64,000 nucleotides of DNA from the NCBI GenBank assembly GCA_965199055.1, contig CBDAQR010000003.1, forward strand, positions 2,294,001 through 2,358,000. Direction: 5' to 3'. Numbering within the stretch: the stretch's first letter is position 1; the number at the start of each line of letters is the position of its first letter. A program made the position numbers and the translations under genes. Below, piece by piece: positions 51,139 through 60,113 of the stretch. The notes below the pieces were generated by a model that saw only the letters and a list, made by a program, of their open reading frames with translations, made no database searches and was not told the origin of the DNA. The stretch comes from CBDAQR01 sp965199055 (GTDB lineage Bacteria; Pseudomonadota; Gammaproteobacteria; Pseudomonadales; Halieaceae).

Positions 51139-51289
51139 CTGGGTTTATACCTCGGGCAAGGCATTGATATAAAACGGTTTAGTGCGGATATACACAGATA
51201 AGTAGGGGCTTATATATAACAACAATAACAATCTAATACTCTATACATATATATTCTTATTTATCTTTAATAATCAGGGTGCTCAGTTT
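51139..51289. other. AT-rich region upstream of mnmG
   Basis: 151 bases, strikingly AT-rich (especially about 51206-51275), with a DnaA-box-like ATATACACA at 51188-51196. TTATCCCCA lies just before it at 51068-51076. No gene. It could be an accessory unwinding/DnaA-binding region near the origin, or simply promoter-upstream DNA. Confidence 0.45.
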
Positions 51290-51318
51290 TTGATCACGCC
51301 GATAACAGGCTATATAAT
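51290..51318 (+). promoter_or_regulatory. Sigma-70 promoter of mnmG-rsmG-parAB
   Basis: TTGATC (51290-51295), 17-base spacer, consensus TATAAT (51313-51318), initiating near 51325 with a leader of about 30 bases. Confidence 0.75.
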
Positions 51319-51354
51319 CGCGCGTCCGTTAAAACACTGAAACGACTGCAACGA

Positions 51355-53244
51355 ATGAGCAACAGTTCTCGACAGTACCAGGTGATAGTCATCGGTGGCG
51401 GCCATGCCGGCACCGAAGCTGCGCTGGCGGCCGCCCGCATGGGCTGCAAAACGCTGTTGCTGACTCATCGCCTCGATACCCTGGGACAAATGTCCTGTAA
51501 TCCTGCCATTGGGGGAATTGGCAAGAGCCATCTGGTACGCGAAGTCGATGCCCTCGGAGGCGCAATGGCCAGGGCGACGGATCGCGCCGGCATCCAGTTC
51601 CGGGTTCTAAATTCACGCAAGGGGCCAGCTGTGCGGGCAACTCGTGCCCAGGCAGACCGAGTGCTTTACAAGCAGGCCATCAGGAGCATTCTCGAGAGCC
51701 AACCCGGCCTGGATATCGTTGCGCAGCCGGTGGACGATCTCATCGTCGAGGGTGACAGCGTTCGCGGTGTGATAACCGAATCCGGAGAAGCGTTTCTCGC
51801 CCCGGCTGTTGTGCTAACCACTGGTACCTTCCTCGGTGGCAAGAAGCACATCGGTCTGGAAAGTGAGGCGGGCGGCAGAGTAGGTGATGCACCTGCTATC
51901 GCTCTCGCCGACCGTCTGCGCGAGATGCCGTTTCGGGTCGACCGGTTGAAAACCGGAACGCCACCGCGTATCGATATTCGCAGTGTCGATTTTTCCGGTC
52001 TTGAAGAACAGTGGGGTGATGCACCCACACCCATTATGTCTTTCCTGGGTTCGGTGTCAGAGCATCCCGAACAGCGTTGTTGTTGGATCACTTACACCAA
52101 CGACAATACCCATGACATCATTCGCGAAGGGCTTGATCGTTCCCCGCTTTACACGGGAGTCATTGAAGGTACGGGCCCGCGCTACTGTCCCTCGATCGAG
52201 GACAAGGTACATCGTTTCGCCGACAAGAATTCGCATCAAGTCTTTATTGAACCTGAAGGGCTGGACAGCCTTGAGCTCTATCCGAATGGCATCTCTACCA
52301 GTTTGCCGCTGGATATTCAGGAGCGCCTGGTACATTCGATCGCTGGCTTCGAGCAAGCGATCATCTCGCAACCGGGATACGCCATCGAATACGATTTCTT
52401 TGATCCGCGCGACCTGCAGTATTCGCTGGAAACCCGCATAGTGAAGGGATTGTATTTTGCGGGTCAGATCAATGGCACGACCGGCTACGAAGAAGCTGCC
52501 GCCCAGGGGCTGTTGGCCGGTACCAACGCCGCACTCGCCTGCCTCGAGCAGGACAGTTGGTGTCCGCGTCGCGACGAGGCCTATCTGGGTGTGCTCGTGG
52601 ACGACCTGATCACGATGGGTACGCTGGAGCCCTACCGAATGTTTACCTCTCGCGCGGAGTACCGCCTGCTGTTGCGTGAGGATAATGCCGATTTACGACT
52701 CACCGAAAAAGGCAGGGAAATGGGGCTTGTGGGTGACGAGCGTTGGGGCCGATTTATTGCCAAGCGCGATGGCATTGCCGCCGAGGAATCCCGGCTGGCC
52801 AGCAATTGGGTGCAACCCGGATCAGCAGCAGCCACAGCACTTTCACCTAAGTTGCAAAAGCCACTGAGTCGTGAATACAGCCTCGCTGAACTGCTCAAGC
52901 GTCCAGAGCTGGGTTATGCCGATATCGCTGATTTGTTTGCCGGTGCATCGGACGACCCCCAGGTGCGTGAGCAGGTAGAGATCCAGGCCAAATATGCCGG
53001 TTATATTGATCGACAGCGTGATGAAATTGAGCGTTTGCGGCGTTACGAGAATACGGTGCTGCCTGATGATTTCGATTACCAGGGCATCGAAGGGCTTTCC
53101 AATGAGGTGAAGCAAAAGCTTTCGGAAGCCAGGCCTGAGACGCTTGCCCGTGCTTCGAGGATCCCGGGCGTGACCCCGGCAGCCGTATCCTTGCTACTCA
53201 TCTATTTGAAGAAGCGTGGCGCCCTGGAACGCAGAATTGCCTAA
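51355..53244 (+). CDS. mnmG: tRNA uridine-5-carboxymethylaminomethyl modification enzyme MnmG (GidA)
   Basis: 629 residues, normal length. FAD-binding GGGHAGTEAALAAARMG (about 14-30), NPAIGGIGKSHLVREVDALGG, the RTGTPPRID-type loop (LKTGTPPRID), GLYFAGQINGTTGYEEAAAQG and the C-terminal LSRIPGVTP-like ARASRIPGVTPAAVS. Works with MnmE. Overlaps the rsmG start by 29 bases. Confidence 0.97.
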   Translation: MSNSSRQYQVIVIGGGHAGTEAALAAARMGCKTLLLTHRLDTLGQMSCNPAIGGIGKSHLVREVDALGGAMARATDRAGIQFRVLNSRKGPAVRATRAQADRVLYKQAIRSILESQPGLDIVAQPVDDLIVEGDSVRGVITESGEAFLAPAVVLTTGTFLGGKKHIGLESEAGGRVGDAPAIALADRLREMPFRVDRLKTGTPPRIDIRSVDFSGLEEQWGDAPTPIMSFLGSVSEHPEQRCCWITYTNDNTHDIIREGLDRSPLYTGVIEGTGPRYCPSIEDKVHRFADKNSHQVFIEPEGLDSLELYPNGISTSLPLDIQERLVHSIAGFEQAIISQPGYAIEYDFFDPRDLQYSLETRIVKGLYFAGQINGTTGYEEAAAQGLLAGTNAALACLEQDSWCPRRDEAYLGVLVDDLITMGTLEPYRMFTSRAEYRLLLREDNADLRLTEKGREMGLVGDERWGRFIAKRDGIAAEESRLASNWVQPGSAAATALSPKLQKPLSREYSLAELLKRPELGYADIADLFAGASDDPQVREQVEIQAKYAGYIDRQRDEIERLRRYENTVLPDDFDYQGIEGLSNEVKQKLSEARPETLARASRIPGVTPAAVSLLLIYLKKRGALERRIA

Positions 53245-53893
53245 CGCCGCAAGCGCGTCAGCGGACGCGGCGTTGGTCAAAGGCCTCGATGCCCTTGGGT
53301 TAGGTGACCGCGACGAACTGCGCGTAAATCTATCCGCATATTTGGGCCTGTTGCAGCGCTGGAACGGTGCCTACAATCTCACCGCAATCCGGGATCCGGT
53401 GCAGATGGTGATCAAACACTTAATCGATAGCTTGGCCGTTGCGCCCTACATACCTTCCGGTGCGAAACACCTGATTGATGTAGGCACCGGCGCTGGCTTA
53501 CCCGGCGTACCTCTCGCGCTTCTCAATCCTCACCATCACTATGACCTTCTGGACAGCAATGGTAAAAAGACACGATTCCTTTTTCAGGTGAAAACTGAAC
53601 TGGGCTTGGCTAATATGTCTGTTCATCGCCAGCGCGTTGAATCCTGGAAGCCACCCCGACCCTACGATGTTGTCTTGTCACGGGCGTTTGCCTCGCTGGC
53701 TGATATGGTGGACGGCTGCAGCCAGTTGATCGATCAGCACGGTTGTTTCCTGGCTATGAAAGGAGCCCGACCCGATGCCGAAATGACGGCGCTAAACGAA
53801 GTATGCGATGTGAGAGCCGTACATCGGCTTGATGTTCCAGGTCTCAAAGAAGACCGTCACCTGGTCGAACTGGGCCCGGTTTACAGCAGCTAG
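53216..53893 (+). CDS. rsmG: 16S rRNA m7G527 methyltransferase RsmG (GidB)
   Basis: 225 residues, methyltransferase fold with LLQRWNGAYNLTAIRDP, HLIDSLAVAPY, DVGTGAGLPGVPLAL (SAM loop, about 90-104) and SRAFASLADMV. Read from a GTG at 53216, inside the mnmG 3' end; a TTG slightly downstream is the main alternative. Loss in other bacteria gives low-level streptomycin resistance. Confidence 0.94.
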   Translation: MAPWNAELPNAASASADAALVKGLDALGLGDRDELRVNLSAYLGLLQRWNGAYNLTAIRDPVQMVIKHLIDSLAVAPYIPSGAKHLIDVGTGAGLPGVPLALLNPHHHYDLLDSNGKKTRFLFQVKTELGLANMSVHRQRVESWKPPRPYDVVLSRAFASLADMVDGCSQLIDQHGCFLAMKGARPDAEMTALNEVCDVRAVHRLDVPGLKEDRHLVELGPVYSS

Positions 53894-53903
53894 AGGGGAA
53901 GCC

Positions 53904-54740
53904 GTGACTGCGACAGAGACAGCAAGAATTGTCGCCATTGCCAATCAGAAAGGGGGAGTGGGTAAAACTACGACCTGCGTCAATCTAGCCGCTTCGCTTG
54001 CAGCCACTCGCAAAAGAGTCCTCATGGTGGATCTTGATCCACAGGGTAATGCGACTATGGGTAGCGGCGTAGACAAATATGATTTACCCGTCTCTATCTA
54101 CGATGTGCTGGTGCATGCTACACCTGTGCTCGATGTGCGTCGCAGCGGTACGGAAGCTGGCTTTGATGTGCTGCCAGCCAACGGCGATCTCACTGCCGCC
54201 GAGGTCGAACTGCTGGATACGGAGCATCGCGAGCGCCGGCTAGCAGATGCGCTTACCGCAGTGACTGCGGATTACGATTTTATTCTTATCGATTGTCCAC
54301 CGTCCCTCAATATGCTGACGCTTAATGGCCTGGTGGCTGCGGACAGCGTACTTATACCTATGCAGTGCGAATATTATGCTCTGGAAGGTTTGTCAGCACT
54401 TATTAACACAATACAGCAGGTGGCTGGCACCGTGAATCCGGGGCTGGAAATTGAGGGCCTTCTGCGTACTATGTACGATCCTCGCAACAGCCTCACCAAT
54501 GATGTATCTGCACAACTGCAGGAGCATTTCGGGGACAGGTTGTACCGCACGGTGATACCGCGCAATGTGCGCCTGGCGGAAGCGCCCTCATTTGGGTTGC
54601 CAGTCATACAATACGATCCCAAGTCACGTGGCGCCAAGGCCTACCTGGCGCTGGCCGGCGAAGTGATTCGTCGCCAGGTTGATGAACACATAGCCGACTC
54701 CGATACAGACTCGCAGGTCGGTCATACGACAGGACAGTGA
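53904..54740 (+). CDS. parA: Chromosome partitioning ATPase ParA (Soj)
   Basis: 278 residues from GTG 53904, preceded by AGAGGGGAA at good SD distance. Deviant Walker A ANQKGGVGKTTTC, Walker A' VDLDPQGNATMG, and Walker B FILIDCPPSLNMLT. The upstream open frame (25 codons) only shadows rsmG. Non-specific DNA-binding ATPase moving ParB-parS complexes. Four bases before parB. Confidence 0.96.
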   Translation: MTATETARIVAIANQKGGVGKTTTCVNLAASLAATRKRVLMVDLDPQGNATMGSGVDKYDLPVSIYDVLVHATPVLDVRRSGTEAGFDVLPANGDLTAAEVELLDTEHRERRLADALTAVTADYDFILIDCPPSLNMLTLNGLVAADSVLIPMQCEYYALEGLSALINTIQQVAGTVNPGLEIEGLLRTMYDPRNSLTNDVSAQLQEHFGDRLYRTVIPRNVRLAEAPSFGLPVIQYDPKSRGAKAYLALAGEVIRRQVDEHIADSDTDSQVGHTTGQ

Positions 54741-54744
54741 ATAG

Positions 54745-55635
54745 ATGGCAGTAAAAAAGAGAGGCCTGGGTAAGGGGCTGGACGCATTGCTAGGGGGCGC
54801 AGGCGCAACCCGACAGGAAAGTAAAGCAGAAGACGGTACTTCCCTCGCTTCTACCGATTCAGATCTCCGTGATATTCCGGTGGACCTGATTCGTCGTGGC
54901 AAATACCAGCCGCGGCGCGATATGGATCCCGATGCGCTGCAGGAACTGGCTGACAGCATCAAAGCGCAGGGCGTGATGCAACCTATCGTGGTGCGGTCTG
55001 TTAGTGCCGATCACTTTGAGATTATTGCAGGCGAACGGCGCTGGCGCGCAACCCAACTCGCCGGACTCGACACCATTCCTGCGCTGGTGCGAGAAGTACC
55101 CGATGAGGCCGCCGTGGCGATGGCACTGATCGAGAATATCCAGCGAGAGAATCTCAATCCGATCGAGGAGGCGATGGCGCTGCGTCGATTACAGGATGAA
55201 TTTGAGCTCACCCAGCAGGAAGTGGCCGAAGCAGTGGGTAAGAGTCGAACCACGGTAACTAATCTGATGCGCCTGATGACATTGCAGGATGATGTCCGCA
55301 CCTTGCTTGAGCGAGGTGATCTTGAGATGGGCCATGCCCGGGCGCTGCTAGGTTTGCCCGCCGAAGAGCAATCTGGCGCTGCCCGAACTGTGGTAGGCAA
55401 GGGGTTTTCTGTGCGCCAGACTGAGGCATTGGTGCGCCAGTTATTGGCTGATAAGAACAAGCCTGCAGCGCCGCCCAAGGCGCTGGACCCTAATATTCGC
55501 AGCCTGCAGGATGAACTGTCACAGAAACTGGGAGCGAAGGTGCAGATACAGCACATTGCCAAAGGTAAAGGTAAACTTGTATTGAATTACAATTCATTGG
55601 ACGAGCTCGACGGCATTCTCAGTCACATTAAATAG
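54745..55635 (+). CDS. parB: Chromosome partitioning protein ParB (Spo0J)
   Basis: 296 residues. Short basic N-terminus (KKRGLGKGLDALLGG, the ParA-stimulating segment), CTPase core with EIIAGERRWRATQLAGL (GERRxR box) and ENIQRENLNPIEEA, helix-turn-helix TQQEVAEAVGKSRTTVTNLMRL, and a C-terminal dimerisation domain. Its targets are the two parS sites in recF. Confidence 0.96.
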   Translation: MAVKKRGLGKGLDALLGGAGATRQESKAEDGTSLASTDSDLRDIPVDLIRRGKYQPRRDMDPDALQELADSIKAQGVMQPIVVRSVSADHFEIIAGERRWRATQLAGLDTIPALVREVPDEAAVAMALIENIQRENLNPIEEAMALRRLQDEFELTQQEVAEAVGKSRTTVTNLMRLMTLQDDVRTLLERGDLEMGHARALLGLPAEEQSGAARTVVGKGFSVRQTEALVRQLLADKNKPAAPPKALDPNIRSLQDELSQKLGAKVQIQHIAKGKGKLVLNYNSLDELDGILSHIK

Positions 55636-55637
55636 CC

Positions 55638-55667
55638 ATAAACCACTTCATATTGTGTTTATTTTTT
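55638..55667 (+). terminator. Probable terminator after parB
   Basis: ATAAACCAC (55638-55646) pairs with GTGTTTAT (55655-55662) with a bulged C, followed by six T's. AT-rich stem, so moderate strength. Confidence 0.5.
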
Positions 55668-55780
55668 GATCAGACACAAGATAAGCCAAGTGTAGAAAAC
55701 CATTCCCCTGCGACGGCCGGTAGCCATTTGCTGATGCTGTGAAAAAGCAGAAAAACTGGGCGTTTCGGCCCTGTTTTCTG

Positions 55781-55809
55781 TTGAACAGGCTTGTCATAAA
55801 ACCTATAAT
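55781..55809 (+). promoter_or_regulatory. atpIp: Sigma-70 promoter of the atp operon
   Basis: TTGAAC (55781-55786), 17-base spacer, TATAAT (55804-55809). Initiation near 55816, about 40 bases before atpI. It lies in a 219-base gap between parB and atpI that is otherwise gene-free. Confidence 0.75.
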
Positions 55810-55854
55810 ACGCGCGCCCAATTCGAGGGCTAGTTAGGGAGTGATGAGCAGCCC

Positions 55855-56250
55855 ATGCCCGGCGCGCAGATATCTCGGCCTCCAGCCCATCGAATAAGCA
55901 TTGCACAGACTGTCATATTGCTGATGATGTGTGCGGGATTCAGTTTCGTTGACCCGGTGGCGGCTTACTCGTTGTTGCTGGGAGGTTTGATAGCGATCCT
56001 TCCCCACGCCTGGTTTACGTACCGAGTATTTCGCAAGAGCGGGGCGCGGTCAGCCCGACAGATCGCCCACGGCAGTTATGTCGCGGAGGTGGGTAAGTTT
56101 GTGCTGGCGGTTACCGGTTTTGGTGTGGTCTTTGCAATGGTCAGGCCGCTCTCTGCCGGGGCAGTGTTCGCCGGGTACGGCGTAATGATAGTGATTCAGG
56201 TAACAGGTGCCTGGTGGTTGCTACGAGCATCACGACCAGGAAACCTTTAA
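55855..56250 (+). CDS. atpI: ATP synthase subunit I
   Basis: 131 residues with four membrane helices. Family pattern LLLGGLIAILPHAWFTYRVFRKSGARSA is at about 40-67 and YGVMIVIQVTGAWWLL near the end. It assists c-ring assembly. The ATG lacks a clear SD, but no better start is visible. First gene of the atp operon. Confidence 0.85.
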   Translation: MPGAQISRPPAHRISIAQTVILLMMCAGFSFVDPVAAYSLLLGGLIAILPHAWFTYRVFRKSGARSARQIAHGSYVAEVGKFVLAVTGFGVVFAMVRPLSAGAVFAGYGVMIVIQVTGAWWLLRASRPGNL

Positions 56251-56269
56251 CAGGACAAGAGAATTATCC

Positions 56270-57166
56270 ATGGCAGCGGCAGGTCAAGAGCAAACCGTCT
56301 CCGAATACATCGTTCACCACCTGACTAATTTAACCTACGGCAAACTCCCTGCTGGGTATGTCCGTCTCGATGAGAATGGCGAAGCGTTGCCACCTCTCAC
56401 AGAAGCCACCTGGACCTTTGCCCATGGCGGTGCCGAAGCGGCTGCTATGGGTTTTAACGCGATTCACGTCGACTCCATGGTCTGGTCTATTGGTCTGGGT
56501 ATCCTGTTTTGCTGGATGTTTCGCCGCATTGCAGTGAACGCCACCAGTGGCGTGCCAAGTGGCGTCGTTAATTTTGCTGAGATGATTGTCGAATTTGTCG
56601 ACAATACGGTGAAAGACACTTTTCATGGTCGCAACCCGCTGGTAGCGCCAATGGCCCTGACAATTTTTGTCTGGGTATTCCTGATGAACCTGATGGATCT
56701 GATACCGGTCGATCTGGTCCCCCACGCCCTGATGCTAATGGGTGTGGGTTATCAGAAGATCGTGCCCTCGACCGATCCGAACATCACCATGGGAATGGCG
56801 CTTGGCGTCTTCGTCCTCATGGTCTACTACTCGATTACCATTAAAGGGATGGGTTTTGTCAAAGAACTGACACTGCACCCCTTCGAGCATCCCGTATTCA
56901 TACCGATCAATCTGTTCATGGAGACTGTGGGGCTGTTGGCCAAGCCTTTTTCACTGGGCCTGCGTTTGTTCGGCAACATGTATGCCGGGGAGATGATCTT
57001 TATCCTGATAGCCGCGCTTTACAGCGCGGGCGTCTTCTGGATGGCCCCCGCGGGGCTCATGCAAATTGGATGGGCAATTTTCCATATTCTGGTAATTACC
57101 CTGCAAGCTTTCATTTTTATGGTTCTCACGATCGTGTACCTGAGTATGGCTCACGAGGACCACTGA
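56270..57166 (+). CDS. atpB: ATP synthase F0 subunit a
   Basis: 298 residues from ATG 56270 (the earlier in-frame start belongs to the atpI frame region). Five to six helices; essential arginine is in LGLRLFGNMYAGEMIFILI, with the proton half-channel helix near the C-terminus. VWVFLMNLMDLIPVDLVPHAL is also typical. Forms the proton path with the c-ring. Confidence 0.96.
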   Translation: MAAAGQEQTVSEYIVHHLTNLTYGKLPAGYVRLDENGEALPPLTEATWTFAHGGAEAAAMGFNAIHVDSMVWSIGLGILFCWMFRRIAVNATSGVPSGVVNFAEMIVEFVDNTVKDTFHGRNPLVAPMALTIFVWVFLMNLMDLIPVDLVPHALMLMGVGYQKIVPSTDPNITMGMALGVFVLMVYYSITIKGMGFVKELTLHPFEHPVFIPINLFMETVGLLAKPFSLGLRLFGNMYAGEMIFILIAALYSAGVFWMAPAGLMQIGWAIFHILVITLQAFIFMVLTIVYLSMAHEDH

Positions 57167-57198
57167 TTAACCACTACTTCTAACGTTAGGAGACTAAA

Positions 57199-57429
57199 AT
57201 GCCTGAATTAATCTTTGTAGCTGCCGCCATCATGATGGGTCTGGGTGGTCTGGGTGCCGCAATCGGTGTTGGCCTGCTGGGTGGCAAGCTGATCGAAGGC
57301 TCTGCTCGCCAGCCGGAACTGGCTCCCAAGCTGCAGGTGACCTTCTTCCTGGGCGCCGGCCTGGTTGACGCTATCCCCATTATTGGCGTGGGTATCGCCA
57401 TGTACCTGATCTTCGTAGTCGGCGGCTAA
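57199..57429 (+). CDS. atpE: ATP synthase F0 subunit c
   Basis: 76 residues, two helices. The polar loop ARQPELAPKL and the proton-binding aspartate in FFLGAGLVDAIPIIGVG mark a proton-type (not Na+-type) c subunit. SD TAGGAG seven bases before the ATG. Confidence 0.97.
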   Translation: MPELIFVAAAIMMGLGGLGAAIGVGLLGGKLIEGSARQPELAPKLQVTFFLGAGLVDAIPIIGVGIAMYLIFVVGG

Positions 57430-57501
57430 GACCGGACGACGTTGGGTGGGCAGTCTTGATAGACATTGCCCGCGGACAAGGTATTACGTGAGGAGCAAAG
57501 C

Positions 57502-57972
57502 GTGAACATAAACATGACGCTATTCGGCCAGATGGTGGCCTTTGCGCTGTTCGTGCTGTTTTGCATGAAGTATGTCTGGCCGCCGATCCTGGCTGCCATG
57601 GCTGAGCGTGCCGAAAAGATCGCTGACGGCCTGGCCGCGGCGGATCGTGCCAGCCACGACCTGGAATTGGCTCAAGAAAAGGCGGTTGAACGCCTGAAGG
57701 AGGCCAAGGAAGAGGCTGCTGGAATCGTAGATTCCGCCAACAAGCGCGCCAACCAGATCGTCGAAGAGGCGAAAGACGCAGCGCGTGCAGAGGGCGATCG
57801 ACTCAAGGAAGCCGCACAGGCCGAAATTGAGCAGGAACTGAACCGTGCACGTGAACATTTGCGCGAGCAAGTCGCTGCACTCGCCCTGGCTGGAGCTGAA
57901 AAAGTGCTGGCAGCGGAAATCGATATGCAACGCCACAGTGAAATCGTCGACAAACTCGCGGCTGAACTGTAA
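57502..57972 (+). CDS. atpF: ATP synthase F0 subunit b
   Basis: 156 residues from GTG 57502 (SD AGGAG six bases upstream), exactly E. coli length. Membrane anchor MTLFGQMVAFALFVLFCMKYVWPPI followed by a long charged coiled coil and LALAGAEKVL near the end. The open frame begins 12 codons earlier but lacks family sequence. Confidence 0.96.
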   Translation: MNINMTLFGQMVAFALFVLFCMKYVWPPILAAMAERAEKIADGLAAADRASHDLELAQEKAVERLKEAKEEAAGIVDSANKRANQIVEEAKDAARAEGDRLKEAAQAEIEQELNRAREHLREQVAALALAGAEKVLAAEIDMQRHSEIVDKLAAEL

Positions 57973-57984
57973 GGGAGCGGCGCA

Positions 57985-58521
57985 ATGGCTGAATTAAGCA
58001 CATTAGCTCGTCCCTACGCGAAAGCAGCTTTCGAAGTGGCCGCCGCGAGCGGGGAATTGGCCAACTGGTCGCAACAGTTGGGAACGGCAGCGGCCGTTAC
58101 TCAAGATCCGGCTATGGCCGGCATCTTGGGCAGCCCCTCTTACACGGCGGAGCAGATGGCAGACACCATGATCGAGGTGTGCGGAGACGCCGTAAGTGGC
58201 GCTGGCCGCAACTTTATCCAGGTATTGGCGAGTAACAAGCGCCTGCCGCTGCTGCCAGAGATCCACAACCTGTTCGAGCAATACAAAGCCAACAGGGAGA
58301 AGAGCGTGGATGTTGAAGTCATCTCAGCGTTTGAGATGGATTCAGACAGCGAGCGCAAATTGGCTGAAGTGCTGACCAGGAAACTGGAGCGCGAAGTAAA
58401 AGTCGACACGACCGTCGACAAGAGCCTGGTAGGCGGCGTCTTGATTCGCGCCGGTGACCTGGTGATCGATGGGTCTGTACGCGGGCGGTTGAACAAGCTC
58501 GCGGAAGCAATGAATTCCTAG
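57985..58521 (+). CDS. atpH: ATP synthase F1 subunit delta
   Basis: 178 residues: LSTLARPYAKAAFEVA at the N-terminus, RNFIQVLASNKRLPLLPEI in the middle and LVGGVLIRAGDLVIDGSVRGRLNKLAEAM at the C-terminus are all diagnostic. Links F1 to the b stalk. Confidence 0.96.
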   Translation: MAELSTLARPYAKAAFEVAAASGELANWSQQLGTAAAVTQDPAMAGILGSPSYTAEQMADTMIEVCGDAVSGAGRNFIQVLASNKRLPLLPEIHNLFEQYKANREKSVDVEVISAFEMDSDSERKLAEVLTRKLEREVKVDTTVDKSLVGGVLIRAGDLVIDGSVRGRLNKLAEAMNS

Positions 58522-58551
58522 GCAATAGGATTAAGAACTGAGGATTAACTC

Positions 58552-60096
58552 ATGCAGCAACTGAATCCTTCTGAGATCAGTGAAATTATCAAGCAACGCA
58601 TCGACCAGCTCGATGTCAGCTCTGAGGCCCGCAATGAGGGCACGGTAGTTTCTGTAACGGACGGTATTATCCGTATCCATGGCCTCACTGACGTGATGTA
58701 CGGTGAGATGATTGAATTTGAGGGTGGCCTCTACGGAATGGCGCTGAACCTGGAGCGCGATTCTGTCGGTGCGGTAATCCTCGGTGATTACAAGGGCCTG
58801 GCGGAAGGCCAGACTTGTCGTTGCACCGGTCGTATTCTCGAGGTGCCGGTTGGCCCCGAGTTGCAAGGCCGTGTTGTGGACGCCCTGGGTAGCCCTATTG
58901 ATGGCAAAGGCCCGATCGATGCCAAGGAAACGGACGCACTGGAGAAGGTTGCACCCGGTGTAATCGCGCGCCAGTCGGTTGACCAGCCGGTTCAAATTGG
59001 CCTGAAGGCTATTGACGCGATGGTACCCATCGGCCGTGGTCAGCGTGAGCTGATCATTGGAGACCGCCAGATTGGTAAGACGGCGATTGCTATCGACGCC
59101 ATCATCAACCAGAAGGGCACCGGCATTAAGTGTATTTATGTTGCAGTTGGCCAGAAAGCATCTTCTGTAGCAGCGGTTGTGCGCAAACTGGAAGAACACG
59201 GCGCGATGGAGCACACCATTGTTGTTGCCGCTAATGCATCTGACCCGGCTGCAATGCAGTACCTCGCACCGTTTGCGGGCTGCACCATGGGTGAGTACTA
59301 CCGCGACCGCGGCGAAGACGCCCTGATTATTTATGATGACTTGACCAAGCAAGCCTGGGCCTATCGTCAAATTTCCCTGCTGCTGCGTCGTCCGCCGGGT
59401 CGTGAAGCCTATCCTGGTGACGTTTTCTACCTGCACTCGCGCCTGCTGGAACGCGCCGCACGTGTCAATGCAGAATATGTAGAGCAGTTCACCAACGGTG
59501 AAGTGAAGGGCCAGACCGGCTCCCTGACGGCTCTGCCAGTGATTGAAACCCAGGCTGGCGACGTGTCAGCGTTCGTACCGACCAACGTAATCTCGATTAC
59601 CGATGGTCAGATCTTCCTGGAGTCTGACATGTTCAACGCCGGTATCCGCCCAGCCATGGATGCAGGTATTTCTGTATCACGGGTAGGTGGCGCCGCCCAG
59701 ACCAAGATCATGAAGAAGTTGTCAGGTGGTATTCGTACCGCTCTGGCCCAGTATCGTGAGCTGGCAGCGTTCTCACAGTTTGCATCCGACCTCGACGACG
59801 CCACCAAGGCCCAGCTGGACCACGGTGAGCGAGTTACCGAGTTGATGAAGCAGAAGCAGTACGCGCCGCAGACGATTGCTGACATGGGTCTGCTGATTTA
59901 CGCGGCGGACAATGGTTACCTGAACGACGTCGAGATCGACAAGATCGGTGATTTTGAAGCTGCGCTGCTGTCCTATATGCAAGCCGAGCACGGCGAGCTG
60001 ATGAATAGCATCGTTAGCAGTGGTGACTGGAGCGACGATACCGAGGCGACCTTTAAGTCCGCCCTGGAGTCTTTCAAGTCTACCCAGACCTGGTAA
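58552..60096 (+). CDS. atpA: ATP synthase F1 subunit alpha
   Basis: 514 residues. Walker A GDRQIGKTAIAIDAI (about 169-183), LIIYDDLTKQAWAYRQISLLLRRPPGREAYPGD and the arginine-finger region SVSRVGGAAQTKIMKKLSGGIRT. Non-catalytic nucleotide-binding subunit. Confidence 0.98.
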   Translation: MQQLNPSEISEIIKQRIDQLDVSSEARNEGTVVSVTDGIIRIHGLTDVMYGEMIEFEGGLYGMALNLERDSVGAVILGDYKGLAEGQTCRCTGRILEVPVGPELQGRVVDALGSPIDGKGPIDAKETDALEKVAPGVIARQSVDQPVQIGLKAIDAMVPIGRGQRELIIGDRQIGKTAIAIDAIINQKGTGIKCIYVAVGQKASSVAAVVRKLEEHGAMEHTIVVAANASDPAAMQYLAPFAGCTMGEYYRDRGEDALIIYDDLTKQAWAYRQISLLLRRPPGREAYPGDVFYLHSRLLERAARVNAEYVEQFTNGEVKGQTGSLTALPVIETQAGDVSAFVPTNVISITDGQIFLESDMFNAGIRPAMDAGISVSRVGGAAQTKIMKKLSGGIRTALAQYRELAAFSQFASDLDDATKAQLDHGERVTELMKQKQYAPQTIADMGLLIYAADNGYLNDVEIDKIGDFEAALLSYMQAEHGELMNSIVSSGDWSDDTEATFKSALESFKSTQTW

Positions 60097-60113
60097 CAGC
60101 CGAGGACCACTAG

